Source of the DNA: Sphingomonas sp. DG1-23
GTDB lineage: Bacteria; Pseudomonadota; Alphaproteobacteria; Sphingomonadales; Sphingomonadaceae
Direction of reading: 5' to 3'
DNA: 64,000 nt
Assembly: GCF_030730875.1 (NCBI RefSeq)
Contig: NZ_JAVAMA010000003.1
Location: 62,001 to 126,000 of the forward strand
The notes beneath the pieces were generated by a model. It was not told the DNA's origin and searched no databases. It saw nothing but the letters and a program-made list of their open reading frames with translations. Below, one piece after another: positions 16,707 through 26,078 of this stretch (its first letter is position 1; each line of letters starts with the position of its first letter). The position numbers and the translations under genes were made by a program.

Positions 16707-17206
16707 TGCGGCGTTGGCCGATCGCTCTGATCGTGTTGCTGGCGCTGGCCGGCGGCCTATGGCTGTGGGGATCGCCCTATTTGACCTTGCTGCAGCTCAA
16801 AAAGGCCGCGGATGCGCGCGATCTCGCGGCGATCTCGGCGAAGATCGATTATCCGGCGATACGCGCGGACCTGAAGACGCAGTTGCAGGATCGGCTCGAG
16901 CACAAGGATGGCTCGGCGCTCGACCAACTGGGTGCGGCGCTGGCCGAACGCTTTGCCGATCCGTTGGTCGATGCGGCGATCACCCCCGAAGGCATGCGCG
17001 CGCTGTTCGCCAGCGCCGCCGTGGCCAACGCGGCCCGGCCGGGGCTGGCGAGCGCCGGGCCCGGCGAGATGCGGGTGCGGCGCGACGCGCTGGGCCGGTT
17101 CACGCTGACGTCGGCCAACGGGGGCGGCCCGGAACTGGTGTTCGAATTGCAGGGGCTGACGTGGCGGGTGACGGCGGTGCGCCTGCCCGCGCGGCGGCCG
17201 CTTTAG
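16703..17206 (+). CDS. DUF2939 family protein
   Basis: 167 residues. The start overlaps the previous stop (ATGATG at 16703; either ATG could serve). One N-terminal hydrophobic segment (WPIALIVLLALAGGLWLWG) acts as signal or anchor. Then come YLTLLQLKKAADARDLAAIS, IDYPAIRADLKTQLQDRL and a C-terminal beta-rich part, the DUF2939 pattern. The family is periplasmic and of unknown function. The three genes from the permease on are tightly overlapped and probably one operon. Confidence 0.8.
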   Translation: MMRRWPIALIVLLALAGGLWLWGSPYLTLLQLKKAADARDLAAISAKIDYPAIRADLKTQLQDRLEHKDGSALDQLGAALAERFADPLVDAAITPEGMRALFASAAVANAARPGLASAGPGEMRVRRDALGRFTLTSANGGGPELVFELQGLTWRVTAVRLPARRPL

Positions 17207-17570
17207 CCGAGATGCGACGACTGCTTTCGCCCGATTGCAGACGTGCGTTTTCTCCGGCGTCGCCCCGGCCTTGTGCGGGGTCCACCGTGCCACAAGGGCA
17301 ATGCTTTCCACGCTTGCTCTTCCGACCTCCGGCTATTCGCTGCCGGGCCAATGCCGGGGCCGAGCCCGATTTGACAGGCTGGGCACAAAGGCACATCTCT
17401 TTGGCATGACGTATCGCCAATCCCTTCAGCGATACCGCGTCCACGCGGGACAACTCCTGGCGGGCAACTAGCCCCGGGCTTCCCCTGGCATGTCCCCGGA
17501 AGCCCGGGGAGCGAAAACGCGCCGATCGGCGCGTCGGCGAAAAGCCCGCATATGCCAGAGAGTCCATGCC
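17207..17570. promoter_or_regulatory. 364-base gap with structured leader of rnk
   Basis: I see no convincing gene. A degenerate CACCCCGG-type repeat lies near 17258-17290. A 21-codon ORF starts at ATG 17406 and stops at 17469-17471, without a ribosome site. Immediately after it is a perfect 12-base stem (CCCCGGGCTTCC 17472-17483 with GGAAGCCCGGGG 17498-17509), then an 18-base perfect palindrome, ACGCGCCGATCGGCGCGT (17517-17534). Both lie in the likely rnk leader and could be a terminator, attenuator or operator. Confidence 0.45.
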
Positions 17571-17975
17571 ATGAACGATATTTGCAAAGCCGCCAGTCGA
17601 CCTCCGATCCATATGATCGATGTGGAGGCGGATACGCTCACCGACCTCGCGCTGAGCGTCGAGCGCCGCATGCCCGCGGTGAGCGCACTGCTTCTCCGCG
17701 AAGCGGAGCGTGCCCGGTTGCACCGCGCCGCCCATATTCCGGCCAATGTGATCACCATGGGATCGGAAGTCGCCTTTCTCGACGACAATGAAAATGGTCC
17801 ACGCACGGTCACGCTCGTCTATCCCGGCGATGCGGACATATCCGCCGGGCGGATCTCGATCCTGACGCCGGTTGGCGCGGCGCTGATCGGCCTGCGTTCG
17901 GGGCAATCGATCCTGTGGCCGGATCGCTGCCTGACGGTGCTCGACGTCCGCCAGCACCCCCAGATGCGCCATTGA
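17571..17975 (+). CDS. rnk: Regulator of nucleoside diphosphate kinase (Rnk), GreA/GreB family
   Basis: 134 residues from ATG 17571 (MNDICKAAS). The C-terminal half matches the GreA/GreB FKBP-like domain as found in Rnk: IPANVITMGSEVAFLDD, TVTLVYPGDAD, then ISILTPVGAALIGLRSGQSI. The N-terminal helical part is short and lacks the acidic GreA coiled-coil tip. Rnk binds RNA polymerase near the secondary channel and was first identified as affecting nucleoside diphosphate kinase and polyphosphate metabolism. It stands alone behind a hairpin-rich leader. Confidence 0.85.
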   Translation: MNDICKAASRPPIHMIDVEADTLTDLALSVERRMPAVSALLLREAERARLHRAAHIPANVITMGSEVAFLDDNENGPRTVTLVYPGDADISAGRISILTPVGAALIGLRSGQSILWPDRCLTVLDVRQHPQMRH

Positions 17976-17992
17976 TCCGAATCGGCGCCTGC

Positions 17993-18430
17993 CTAGCCCG
18001 TCACTTCATCCAGCGGCAGCGCCAGATCGGCGAAGGCGTTGGCCAGCGCATGCGCGGTGAAACCGATGCTGGTCGCGTCGCGGACGCCGAGCAGATCGGC
18101 GAGGAGCATATGCGCGCGGGCGGGATGGGTGCGGATCCCGGCGACCACTTCGAGCAGAGTTGCCTCGGGGCCGGTCATGCGGGCGCAGCACCACGGCGCG
18201 ATCTGGATCGGACCGGCCGAGGCGGCGGACATCTCGGCCATCAAGGCGCGGAGCAGCACCAACGGGCGCTGAAAGCCCTTGCCGAACGCCGTGACGAAGG
18301 CGTGCGCGGTGCACGCGTCGTGGAGGCCGTGCGCACCCATTTGCCGGACCCCGAAGAGCAGCAGGCGGGCGCCGGCATCCTCGGGCTGGAGCATCGGCAA
18401 AGCAGCGGCAAGGGTCTTGGCAGCGGACAT
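17993..18430 (-). CDS. Conserved sphingomonad protein of unknown function
   Basis: 145 residues, mostly helical, from ATG 18430 with CGGGAG upstream. Features include ARLLLFGVRQMGAHGLHDA, RPLVLLRALMAEM, and IQIAPWCCARMTGPEATLL with adjacent cysteines. I recall this pattern from an uncharacterised sphingomonad family (possibly DUF6628), but cannot confirm it. No membrane span or signal peptide is seen. It converges with rnk across 17 bases. Confidence 0.6.
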   Translation of the reverse strand: MSAAKTLAAALPMLQPEDAGARLLLFGVRQMGAHGLHDACTAHAFVTAFGKGFQRPLVLLRALMAEMSAASAGPIQIAPWCCARMTGPEATLLEVVAGIRTHPARAHMLLADLLGVRDATSIGFTAHALANAFADLALPLDEVTG

Positions 18431-18502
18431 GAACGACTCCCGCGGGGTTGATGCAGGGATTGTCGTCAGTCAGCTATTGCAAGTCAATCGCAATAAACCG
18501 GG

Positions 18503-19816
18503 TCAGTCGGGCAGTTCGTCGTTCGCCTGGAGCGCCGTACCGGCGAGATAGAGCGATCCGAGGATCAGGACGACCGGTGCGTCCTGGCGCGGGACGGCCG
18601 AAAGCGCGGCGGGGAGGTCCGCCGCTGCGGCGCTCGCCAGCCCGGCCTGCTGCGCGCGTCTGACGAGATCGGCAGGGGAATGATGCGGGTGGCCAGGCAC
18701 CGGCACCGCGGCCAGCGATGCGGCGATCGGCGCGAAGCGCGCAATCATCGCGTCGGCGTCCTTGTTCTCGAGCATGCCGAGCACGAGGTGGAGCGGGCGT
18801 TCTCCGGCGACTCGCGCCGCGGCGGCGCTGACCGCTTCGGCGGCGTTGGCATTATGGCCGCCGTCGAGCCAGAGTTCGGCGCCCGCGGGGAGCAAGGCAG
18901 TGAGGGGCCCTGGCGACAGGCGCTGCATCCGCGCCGGCCAGCGGGCAGCGCGTGCCGCGGCGGCGAAGGCGGCGTCAGGGATCCGCAGCGCGTGCTGGTG
19001 GCGCAGCGCGGCGATAGCGAGCGCGAGATTGGCGGGCTGGTGGGCGCCGGCGAGCATGGGGAGGGGGGTGATCACTTCGCCGGCGGCATCGCGATACGCC
19101 AGCGCGTCGTCGCGGACCGCATACGACCAGGCGTTGCCTTCGGCGAGGACGGGCGCGGCGACGGTCCCGGCATAGCGATCGATCACGTCGGCGATGTCGG
19201 GCGGATAGGCCATGGTGACCAGCGGCACGCCAGGCTTGGCGATGCCGGCCTTCTCCGCGGCGATCTGCGCGAGGGTGTCGCCGAGAAAGGACTGATGATC
19301 GATGCCGAGCTGGGCGATCGCCGTGACCGCGGACTGGGGGAGGACATTGGTCGCATCGAGCCGGCCGCCGAGCCCGACCTCGATCACGCAGGCGTCGGCG
19401 GGGGTGCGGGCGAAGGCGAGAAAGGCGGCCGCGGTGGTGACTTCGAAGAAGCTCGCGGCGATGTCGCCGCCCTTATCGAGCACTTCCTCGAGCAGGGGCG
19501 CAAGCGCGGCGTCGTCGATCAACGTGCCGGCGAGGCGGATGCGCTCGTTGAAGCGGACGAGATGCGGGCTCGAATAGACGTGCGCGGTGTGCCCGGCGGC
19601 CTCGATCGCGGCGCGGAGAAAGGCGCAGGTCGAACCCTTGCCGTTGGTGCCCGCGACATGGAGCACCGGCGGCAGGCGCAGATGCGGATCGCCGACGCGC
19701 GCGAGCAATCGGGTGATGCGCTCGAGCCCGAGAATGTCGGCACCGGGGGACAGCGCGGTGAGGCGGTTCAGCTGGCGCTGGACGGCGGGGTCGGCGGAGG
19801 TGGCGAAATCGGGCAT
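18503..19816 (-). CDS. folC: Bifunctional dihydrofolate synthase/folylpolyglutamate synthase
   Basis: 437 residues from ATG 19816 (a TTG two codons earlier is possible). FolC ligates glutamate to dihydropteroate and extends the polyglutamate tail of folates, using ATP. It is a Mur-ligase-family enzyme: P-loop VLHVAGTNGKGSTCAFL (about 53-69), SSPHLVRFNERI, EVGLGGRLDATNVL and ELWLDGGHNANAAEAV. Length and motifs are normal. It is the last gene of the trp-accD-folC string, separated from accD by a 170-base repeat region, so it may have its own promoter. Confidence 0.95.
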   Translation of the reverse strand: MPDFATSADPAVQRQLNRLTALSPGADILGLERITRLLARVGDPHLRLPPVLHVAGTNGKGSTCAFLRAAIEAAGHTAHVYSSPHLVRFNERIRLAGTLIDDAALAPLLEEVLDKGGDIAASFFEVTTAAAFLAFARTPADACVIEVGLGGRLDATNVLPQSAVTAIAQLGIDHQSFLGDTLAQIAAEKAGIAKPGVPLVTMAYPPDIADVIDRYAGTVAAPVLAEGNAWSYAVRDDALAYRDAAGEVITPLPMLAGAHQPANLALAIAALRHQHALRIPDAAFAAAARAARWPARMQRLSPGPLTALLPAGAELWLDGGHNANAAEAVSAAAARVAGERPLHLVLGMLENKDADAMIARFAPIAASLAAVPVPGHPHHSPADLVRRAQQAGLASAAAADLPAALSAVPRQDAPVVLILGSLYLAGTALQANDELPD

Positions 19817-19825
19817 CGGCAATCC

Positions 19826-19979
19826 AACCCCTCCCTTTCAAGGGAGGGGCAAGGGGTGGGTCAAGCGGCGGCCGGGGCTCGATGCCCCGGTCGCCGCTGT
19901 TCGGGTGCCGGAGATGAGTCTTTTTGAGCGCGCAGACGCGCGCACCCACCCCCAACCCCTCCCTTGAAAGGGAGGGGCT
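19826..19979. repeat. Inverted pair of palindromic repeats, CCCCTCCCTT family
   Basis: Two copies of a repeat face each other: CCCCTCCCTT/AAGGGAGGGG stems at 19828-19849 and 19956-19977, each with an adjoining GGGGTGGGT or ACCCACCCCC flank. A GC-rich hairpin (about 19865-19897) lies between. It fills the gap between accD and folC and could terminate or attenuate the operon. Confidence 0.7.
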
Positions 19980-19988
19980 CAATTCATG

Positions 19989-20849
19989 TCATGCCGCCGC
20001 CTTCGCGTCGGTGAGCAGGCCGATCAGGCGGCCGAGCACGTCGCGTAGATCCTTGCGGTGCTCGACCCGGTCGACGAGGCCATGGTCGCGATAATATTCC
20101 GAGGTCTGGAAATCGTCGGGAAGCTTCTCGCGGATCGTGTTCTCGATCACCCGGCGGCCGGTAAAGGCCAAGGTCGCGCGCGGTTCGGCGATCTGGACGT
20201 CGCCGAGCATCGCATAGGCCGCCATCACGCCGCCCGAGGTGGGATCGGTGAGCACGACGATATAGGGCAGGCCGGCATCGTGGAGCATCTCGATCGCCAC
20301 GGTGGTGCGCGGCATCTGCATCAGGCTGAGGATGCCTTCCTGCATGCGCGCGCCGCCCGAGGCAGTGAACACGATGTACGGCGCCCTCGCGGCGATCGCC
20401 GCCTCGACGCCATGGATGAACGCCTCGCCGACCGCCTGGCCCATCGATCCGCCCATGAAGGCGAAGTCCTGGACGCCGATCACCGCTTTCTGGCCGAAGA
20501 TCGTGCCGCTGGCGTTCAGGAACGCATCGGGTTCGCCGGTCGCGGTGCGCGCGGCCTTGAGGCGCGCCGGATAGGGCTTCTGGTCGCGGAACTTCAGCGG
20601 GTCCTCGGCAACCCTGGGGCTGGCCAGCACGGTGTAGCTGCCCGCGTCGAACAGATATTCGAAGCGCCGCGCCGGCCCGATGCGCTCATGATGATCGCAG
20701 GTCGGGCAGACGTAGAGATTCTCCTCGAGCTCCTTGGAGAAGACCATCGTCCCGCAGCCCTTGCACTTGTGCCAGAGATTGTCGGGCGTGTCGCTCGCCT
20801 TGGTGGTGACATAAGCGAGGGCGTTGCGGACGCGGCTGATCCAGCTCAT
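19989..20849 (-). CDS. accD: Acetyl-CoA carboxylase carboxyltransferase subunit beta
   Basis: 286 residues. AccD with AccA transfers carboxyl from biotin-BCCP to acetyl-CoA, the first step of fatty-acid synthesis. The N-terminal four-cysteine zinc ribbon is C29-x2-C32 and C48-x2-C51. The crotonase-fold core carries GVQDFAFMGGSMGQAVGEA, FTASGGARMQEG and LTDPTSGGVMAAYAM, which form the acetyl-CoA and oxyanion sites. The start overlaps the trpA stop by four bases (ATGA). Confidence 0.97.
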   Translation of the reverse strand: MSWISRVRNALAYVTTKASDTPDNLWHKCKGCGTMVFSKELEENLYVCPTCDHHERIGPARRFEYLFDAGSYTVLASPRVAEDPLKFRDQKPYPARLKAARTATGEPDAFLNASGTIFGQKAVIGVQDFAFMGGSMGQAVGEAFIHGVEAAIAARAPYIVFTASGGARMQEGILSLMQMPRTTVAIEMLHDAGLPYIVVLTDPTSGGVMAAYAMLGDVQIAEPRATLAFTGRRVIENTIREKLPDDFQTSEYYRDHGLVDRVEHRKDLRDVLGRLIGLLTDAKAAA

Positions 20850-21639
20850 GCGACTTCCTTGGAGGCGGCGAGCGCCGCGGAGAGGGATTGGATATAGGCG
20901 CGGACCTGCGCCGGCGCATCCGCTCCGTGTTTGCCGACCAGATCGACGATCGCCGAGCCGATCACGACGCCGTCGGCGACGCGGCCGATTTGCGCCGCCT
21001 GTTCGGGGGTGCGGACGCCGAAGCCGACGACTACGGGCAAATCGGTGGTCGCCTTGAGCTTACCGACCGCCTCCTCGATCGAGGCCTGCGCGGCCTGTTG
21101 AAGCCCCGTGATCCCGGCGACCGAGACGTAATAGACGAAGCCGGAAGCGCCTTCGAGCACTGCGGGGAGGCGGGCCGCGTCGGTGGTCGGGGTGGCGAGG
21201 CGGATGACGTGAAGGCCATAATCGCCGAACGGGGCGAGCGTGTCGGCCTCTTCGGGCGGAATGTCGACGCAGATGATTCCGTCGACGCCGGCATTCTCGG
21301 CCATCGCCGCGAATTTGGCCGGATCGGGCCGGGTCATCGTATTGGCATAGCCCATCAGCACCAGCGGGACGCCGGGATGGCGGTTGCGGAATTCGCAGGC
21401 GATCGCGAGCACGTCGCTGGTGCGGGTGCCGGCGGCGAGGCTGCGCAGATTGGCGGCCTGGATCGCCGGGCCGTCGGCCATCGGATCGGTGAACGGCATG
21501 CCGAGCTCGATCACGTCGGCGCCGCCCTCGACCAAGGCGTCGAGGATATCGCCGGTCGGACCATCGCCGGCGGTGACGAAGGTCACCAGCGCGGTGCGGT
21601 CCTTGGCGAAGGCAGCGGAAAGGCGGGAGCGGACGGCGT

Positions 21640-21643
<4 letters not shown>
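20846..21643 (-). CDS. trpA: Tryptophan synthase alpha subunit
   Basis: 265 residues, standard length. TrpA cleaves indole-3-glycerol phosphate to indole, which is channelled to TrpB. TIM-barrel motifs: [12 protein letters not shown], the catalytic Glu in [16 protein letters not shown], the catalytic Asp in [13 protein letters not shown], and the phosphate-binding glycines in [12 protein letters not shown]. Four-base overlaps with trpB and accD indicate translational coupling. Confidence 0.97.
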
Positions 21644-22884
<1,241 letters not shown>

Positions 22885-22972
22885 GTCACTCTCACGGGTC
22901 GGGATGGCGGTCGCTGGCTTGGGACGAGCGATCAGCGCCATCGAAATCCGATGCGGACAGGGGAGGACGGCC

Positions 22973-23602
22973 TCAACATTGCGCCACCGCTTGGAGGAAT
23001 GCGCCGATCTTGTCCACATCCTTGACGCCCGGTGCCGTCTCGACTCCCGAGGAGACGTCGACCAGGCGTGCGCCGGTGACGCGGATCGCCTCGCGGACAT
23101 TGGCGGGGTCGAGCCCGCCCGAGAGCGCCCAGGGCAGCGGCTGGGGAATGTTTTCGAGCAGCTTCCAGTCGAAGCGCAACCCCATGCCTCCCGGAAGTGC
23201 CGCGTCGTCCGGGGTCTTGGCATCGTAGAGGATGCGATCGGCGGCGCCTTCATAGGCTGCGGCCTGCGCGATGTCGGCGCGGGTCTTGACCGCCACTGCG
23301 GCCCATACCGACACGCGCGAGCGAATGGCGGCGGCGCGTTCGGGCCGGGTCTTGTGGAGTTGCGCGACGCGGATCCCGCTCGCCAGCGCTTCGGAAAGCA
23401 GCGCCTCGTCGGGGTCGACGAACACCCCGACCGGCACGACGTGCGACGGCAGGCGCGCGACTAGGCTGCGCGCCCGATCGAACCCGACATTGCGGGGCGA
23501 AGCGGAGAAGAACACGAAGCCGACATGACTCGCGCCGCCGGCGATCGCGGCGTCGAGCGTCTCGGGGGTGCTGAGCCCGCAAATCTTGGCTGTTACCGGC
23601 AT
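22973..23602 (-). CDS. trpF: Phosphoribosylanthranilate isomerase
   Basis: 209 residues. TrpF converts phosphoribosylanthranilate to its deoxyribulose isomer in tryptophan synthesis. It shows the catalytic Cys in [53 protein letters not shown] and the phosphate-binding [11 protein letters not shown]. It heads the trpF-trpB-trpA-accD-folC string; the other trp genes are not in this window. Confidence 0.95.
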   Translation of the reverse strand: MPVTAKICGLSTPETLDAAIAGGASHVGFVFFSASPRNVGFDRARSLVARLPSHVVPVGVFVDPDEALLSEALASGIRVAQLHKTRPERAAAIRSRVSVWAAVAVKTRADIAQAAAYEGAADRILYDAKTPDDAALPGGMGLRFDWKLLENIPQPLPWALSGGLDPANVREAIRVTGARLVDVSSGVETAPGVKDVDKIGAFLQAVAQC

Positions 23603-23618
23603 GCCGCGCGCATAGCGC

Positions 23619-24131
23619 TCAGGCGAGCGATTTGACCAGCACCGTCATGAACAATGGCGGTTCGACCGGAAAGACGAAGTCGCGCCGCTCGCCGGTCTGG
23701 ACATAGCCGCGGCGCTCATACCAGGCGATCAGCCGGTGCCGCACGTCGATGACGGTCATCTCGATGCGGTCGGCATGGAGCTCGTCGCGCGCCCAAGCCT
23801 CGGCGGCAGCGAGCAATTGCCGGCCCGCGCCAGCTGCCTGCAGCGCCGGATCGATGCAGAGCAGTCCGAGATAGGCGAGCCCATCGCCTTTGTCGGCGAG
23901 GTTGACGCAGCCGATGGTGGCGCCGTCCTGCTCGGCGATCAGCAGGCGTTGCGCCGGATCGGCGACGATCGCCTCCAGCGTCGCGAGATCGGTGCGCTGG
24001 CCCTGGATGAGATCGGCCTCGTGAGTCCAGCCCTGCCGCGCGCTCTCGCCGCGATAGGCGCGCTCGATCACGGGATGGAGGCGCGGCAGATCGGCGGACG
24101 TAGCGGTGCGAACAGTCACGATGTCGGGCAT
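23619..24131 (-). CDS. GNAT-family N-acetyltransferase
   Basis: 170 residues. The GNAT acetyl-CoA site is visible in YLGLLCIDPALQAAGAGRQL, near residue 90, followed by LLAAAEAWARDEL and the late strand RLIAWYERRGYVQTGER. The substrate is unknown; it could modify a small amine or a protein N-terminus. It lies 16 bases upstream of trpF in the same direction and may be part of the same transcript, which is an insertion relative to the compact pyrF-trpF arrangement. Confidence 0.85.
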   Translation of the reverse strand: MPDIVTVRTATSADLPRLHPVIERAYRGESARQGWTHEADLIQGQRTDLATLEAIVADPAQRLLIAEQDGATIGCVNLADKGDGLAYLGLLCIDPALQAAGAGRQLLAAAEAWARDELHADRIEMTVIDVRHRLIAWYERRGYVQTGERRDFVFPVEPPLFMTVLVKSLA

Positions 24132-24173
24132 GATGCTCTGTCGAACGCACGGACCGCTTTGGCAAGAGGCCGG

Positions 24174-24869
24174 CTATTGGTTGCCCGCGACCCAGTTGTT
24201 GGCGGGGAGGAAATTGTCGCTCAACCCGTAATTGCCCCGGCAATAGCGTTTGCAGCCGGCCGAGGCGTTGGTGTCGAGCCGGGTGACATGGCCGGTTCTG
24301 TCGCGCGTGAAGCTGAAGTCGATCCGGCACGCGCCGGCGCTCCAGCTCGCTTTGGCGGGCGAGGCGCGCGTCGCGACGGCGCCCGCTTCACCGTCGTTCG
24401 CCGGCAATCTGCACAACGTCTCGCCGTCCCGGTCGCGGACCAGCGCGAAATCGAACGCATTGCCGTCGATATGGGTGATCGTGAGCGTGGCGACGTCGGC
24501 GGTCTTGTAGCTCGCTTCCCACGTCTCCCTGTCGAAGGCGTCGAGCAAGTCGCGTTGCTGCCGATAGTCGGTCTCGACGGCGCTTGCGTCACAGGACTTC
24601 GCGCAGCGGGCGCGCAGGATCTGCTGCCAGTCGCGCTGCTGGCTACGGAAACTCGCTTTGTCGAAGAGCTGCGCCAGCCGTGCCTTGTAGAGCGCGGCGA
24701 CCTCGCCATCGAGTGCGGAGAGCTTCGGGCTCGCGCAGATCGTCTTTTCGAGCGGATGGCGTGCGCTGGCGCAATCGAAGCTGGCGGACTGGAGCGGCGT
24801 CGCGGCAGGGAGCCCGAACCATGCGAGCAACGAAGCAAGAAGTCCGAGACCCGCAATCCGCACCATCAT
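24174..24869 (-). CDS. Secreted LprI/DUF1311-like protein
   Basis: 231 residues; tandem ATGs at 24869 and 24866, the second better spaced from GGGAGG. Residues 1-28 are a signal peptide. About 29-90 match the LprI N-terminal (DUF1311) pattern: FDCASARHPLEKTICASPKL, then LYKARLAQL and the cysteine pair in RARCAKSCDA. LprI and related proteins inhibit lysozyme in mycobacteria. The C-terminal half is beta-rich with a final disulfide candidate (CKRYC). Periplasmic; exact role unknown. Confidence 0.75.
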   Translation of the reverse strand: MMVRIAGLGLLASLLAWFGLPAATPLQSASFDCASARHPLEKTICASPKLSALDGEVAALYKARLAQLFDKASFRSQQRDWQQILRARCAKSCDASAVETDYRQQRDLLDAFDRETWEASYKTADVATLTITHIDGNAFDFALVRDRDGETLCRLPANDGEAGAVATRASPAKASWSAGACRIDFSFTRDRTGHVTRLDTNASAGCKRYCRGNYGLSDNFLPANNWVAGNQ

Positions 24870-24879
24870 CGTCCTCCCG

Positions 24880-25554
24880 CTATAGGGTCGCCTCTATCGC
24901 GCGCGCCGCCAGATCCGGATCCTCGGCCTGGGTGATCGGGCGCCCGACCACGAGGATCGATGCACCGGCATCGAGCGCGGCGCGCGGAGTCACCACGCGC
25001 TTCTGATCGCCGATCACGCCATTTGCGGGACGCACTCCCGGCACGACGAAGAAGCCGTGCGGCCATGCTTTTTTGGCCGCGGCGACCTCCTCGCCCGAGC
25101 AGACGATGCCGTCGACCCCTGCCGATCTGGCCAGTTCGGCGAGACGCACCACCTGTTCGTGCGGATCGGGGCCGAGACCGATCGAGCGCAGATCGGTGGC
25201 GTCGAGGCTGGTGAGCATCGTCACCGCGACCACCTTGGTGCCGGTGGGCGCGGCGGCCTTGGCGTCCTCGAGCATCGCGCGGCCGCCGGCGGCGTGGACG
25301 GTGAGGATCGCCGGCTCGAGCGGGCGCAGCGCCTGGATCGCCTTGGCAACGGTGTTGGGGATGTCGTGGAACTTGAGGTCGAGGAAGATCGGCAACCCGA
25401 TCTCGGCCATCTCGCGCACGCCCTGGCGACCATTGGCCATGAAGAATTCGAGGCCGAGCTTGATCCCGCCGACATGGTTGCGGACCCGCTGCGCGATCGT
25501 CCGCGCGCGCTCGATGTCCGGGGTGTCGAGCGCGACGTAGAGCGGCGCGCTCAT
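24880..25554 (-). CDS. pyrF: Orotidine 5'-phosphate decarboxylase
   Basis: 224 residues from ATG 25554, overlapping the lapA stop by four bases. PyrF decarboxylates OMP to UMP, the last step of pyrimidine synthesis. Signature: LYVALDTPD, VGGIKLGLEFF and the catalytic DLKFHDIPNTVA; phosphate-binding VPGVRPANG and VVGRPITQAEDP at the C-terminus. It sits in the gene order pyrF then trpF that is common in this group. Confidence 0.96.
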   Translation of the reverse strand: MSAPLYVALDTPDIERARTIAQRVRNHVGGIKLGLEFFMANGRQGVREMAEIGLPIFLDLKFHDIPNTVAKAIQALRPLEPAILTVHAAGGRAMLEDAKAAAPTGTKVVAVTMLTSLDATDLRSIGLGPDPHEQVVRLAELARSAGVDGIVCSGEEVAAAKKAWPHGFFVVPGVRPANGVIGDQKRVVTPRAALDAGASILVVGRPITQAEDPDLAARAIEATL

Positions 25555-25874
25555 GGCTGCGGATCCGCCGTCAGCGGCAGGCCGGAAGTGGCGGCGATGC
25601 CGGGGACAGGTTCGGGCGCCACCGCGCGCAAATCGGCGATCGCGCGTTCGAGCCCGGCGAGCCGCTGCCGGGAGCGCCAGCGCAGGGTCTGATAGGCGAC
25701 GAGCGCCGGCAGCAGCCCAAGCAGGAAGGTGATGATCAGCAGCAGCGGCAGGCTGAAATCGGCGACGAGACCGCCCCACAGGCGAATGTCGACGCGCTCG
25801 TCGCCATTATAGATCACAAAGGCCGCGACGAGGCCGCCCAGCAACAGCCAGAACAGCACCTTCAGAAACCGCAT
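25551..25874 (-). CDS. lapA: LapA-domain (DUF1049) membrane protein
   Basis: 107 residues. Two membrane spans (about 4-21, VLFWLLLGGLVAAFVIY, and 41-63, LPLLLIITFLLGLLPALVAY) bracket the DUF1049 phrase NGDERVDIRLWGG, followed by a cytoplasmic RWRSRQRLAGLERAIADL helix. In enteric bacteria LapA works with LapB in control of lipopolysaccharide synthesis. Here the gene is coupled to pyrF. Function by family only. Confidence 0.85.
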   Translation of the reverse strand: MRFLKVLFWLLLGGLVAAFVIYNGDERVDIRLWGGLVADFSLPLLLIITFLLGLLPALVAYQTLRWRSRQRLAGLERAIADLRAVAPEPVPGIAATSGLPLTADPQP

Positions 25875-25933
25875 GCCTTTCCTTTCCTCGTGGCGACCGG
25901 GAAGACCTTAGGCCGGGTGCCCCCTGTTGCCAA

Positions 25934-26072
25934 CTCTCCCTCTCCCATCGGGAGAGGGAGAGAGCCGATGAAATCGGCGGAAGGGTGAGGGGGCATGTGT
26001 CTTGATCAACGTCCCCCTCATCCTTCCCACACCTTCGGCGCGGGCCCCTTTCTTCTCCCACAAGGCGAGAAG
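25934..26072. repeat. Palindromic intergenic repeat, CCCTCTCCC family
   Basis: A perfect 13-base stem (CTCTCCCTCTCCC at 25934-25946 with its complement at 25950-25962, loop ATC) is followed by a degenerate mirror copy ending GGCGAGAAGGAGG. It lies upstream of lapA and downstream of the patatin gene. Confidence 0.7.
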
Positions 26073-26078
26073 GAGGTT

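Noticed and set aside
17235..17471. 78-codon frame upstream of rnk
   Set aside because: It crosses a repeat and hairpin region and has no family-like features or ribosome site.
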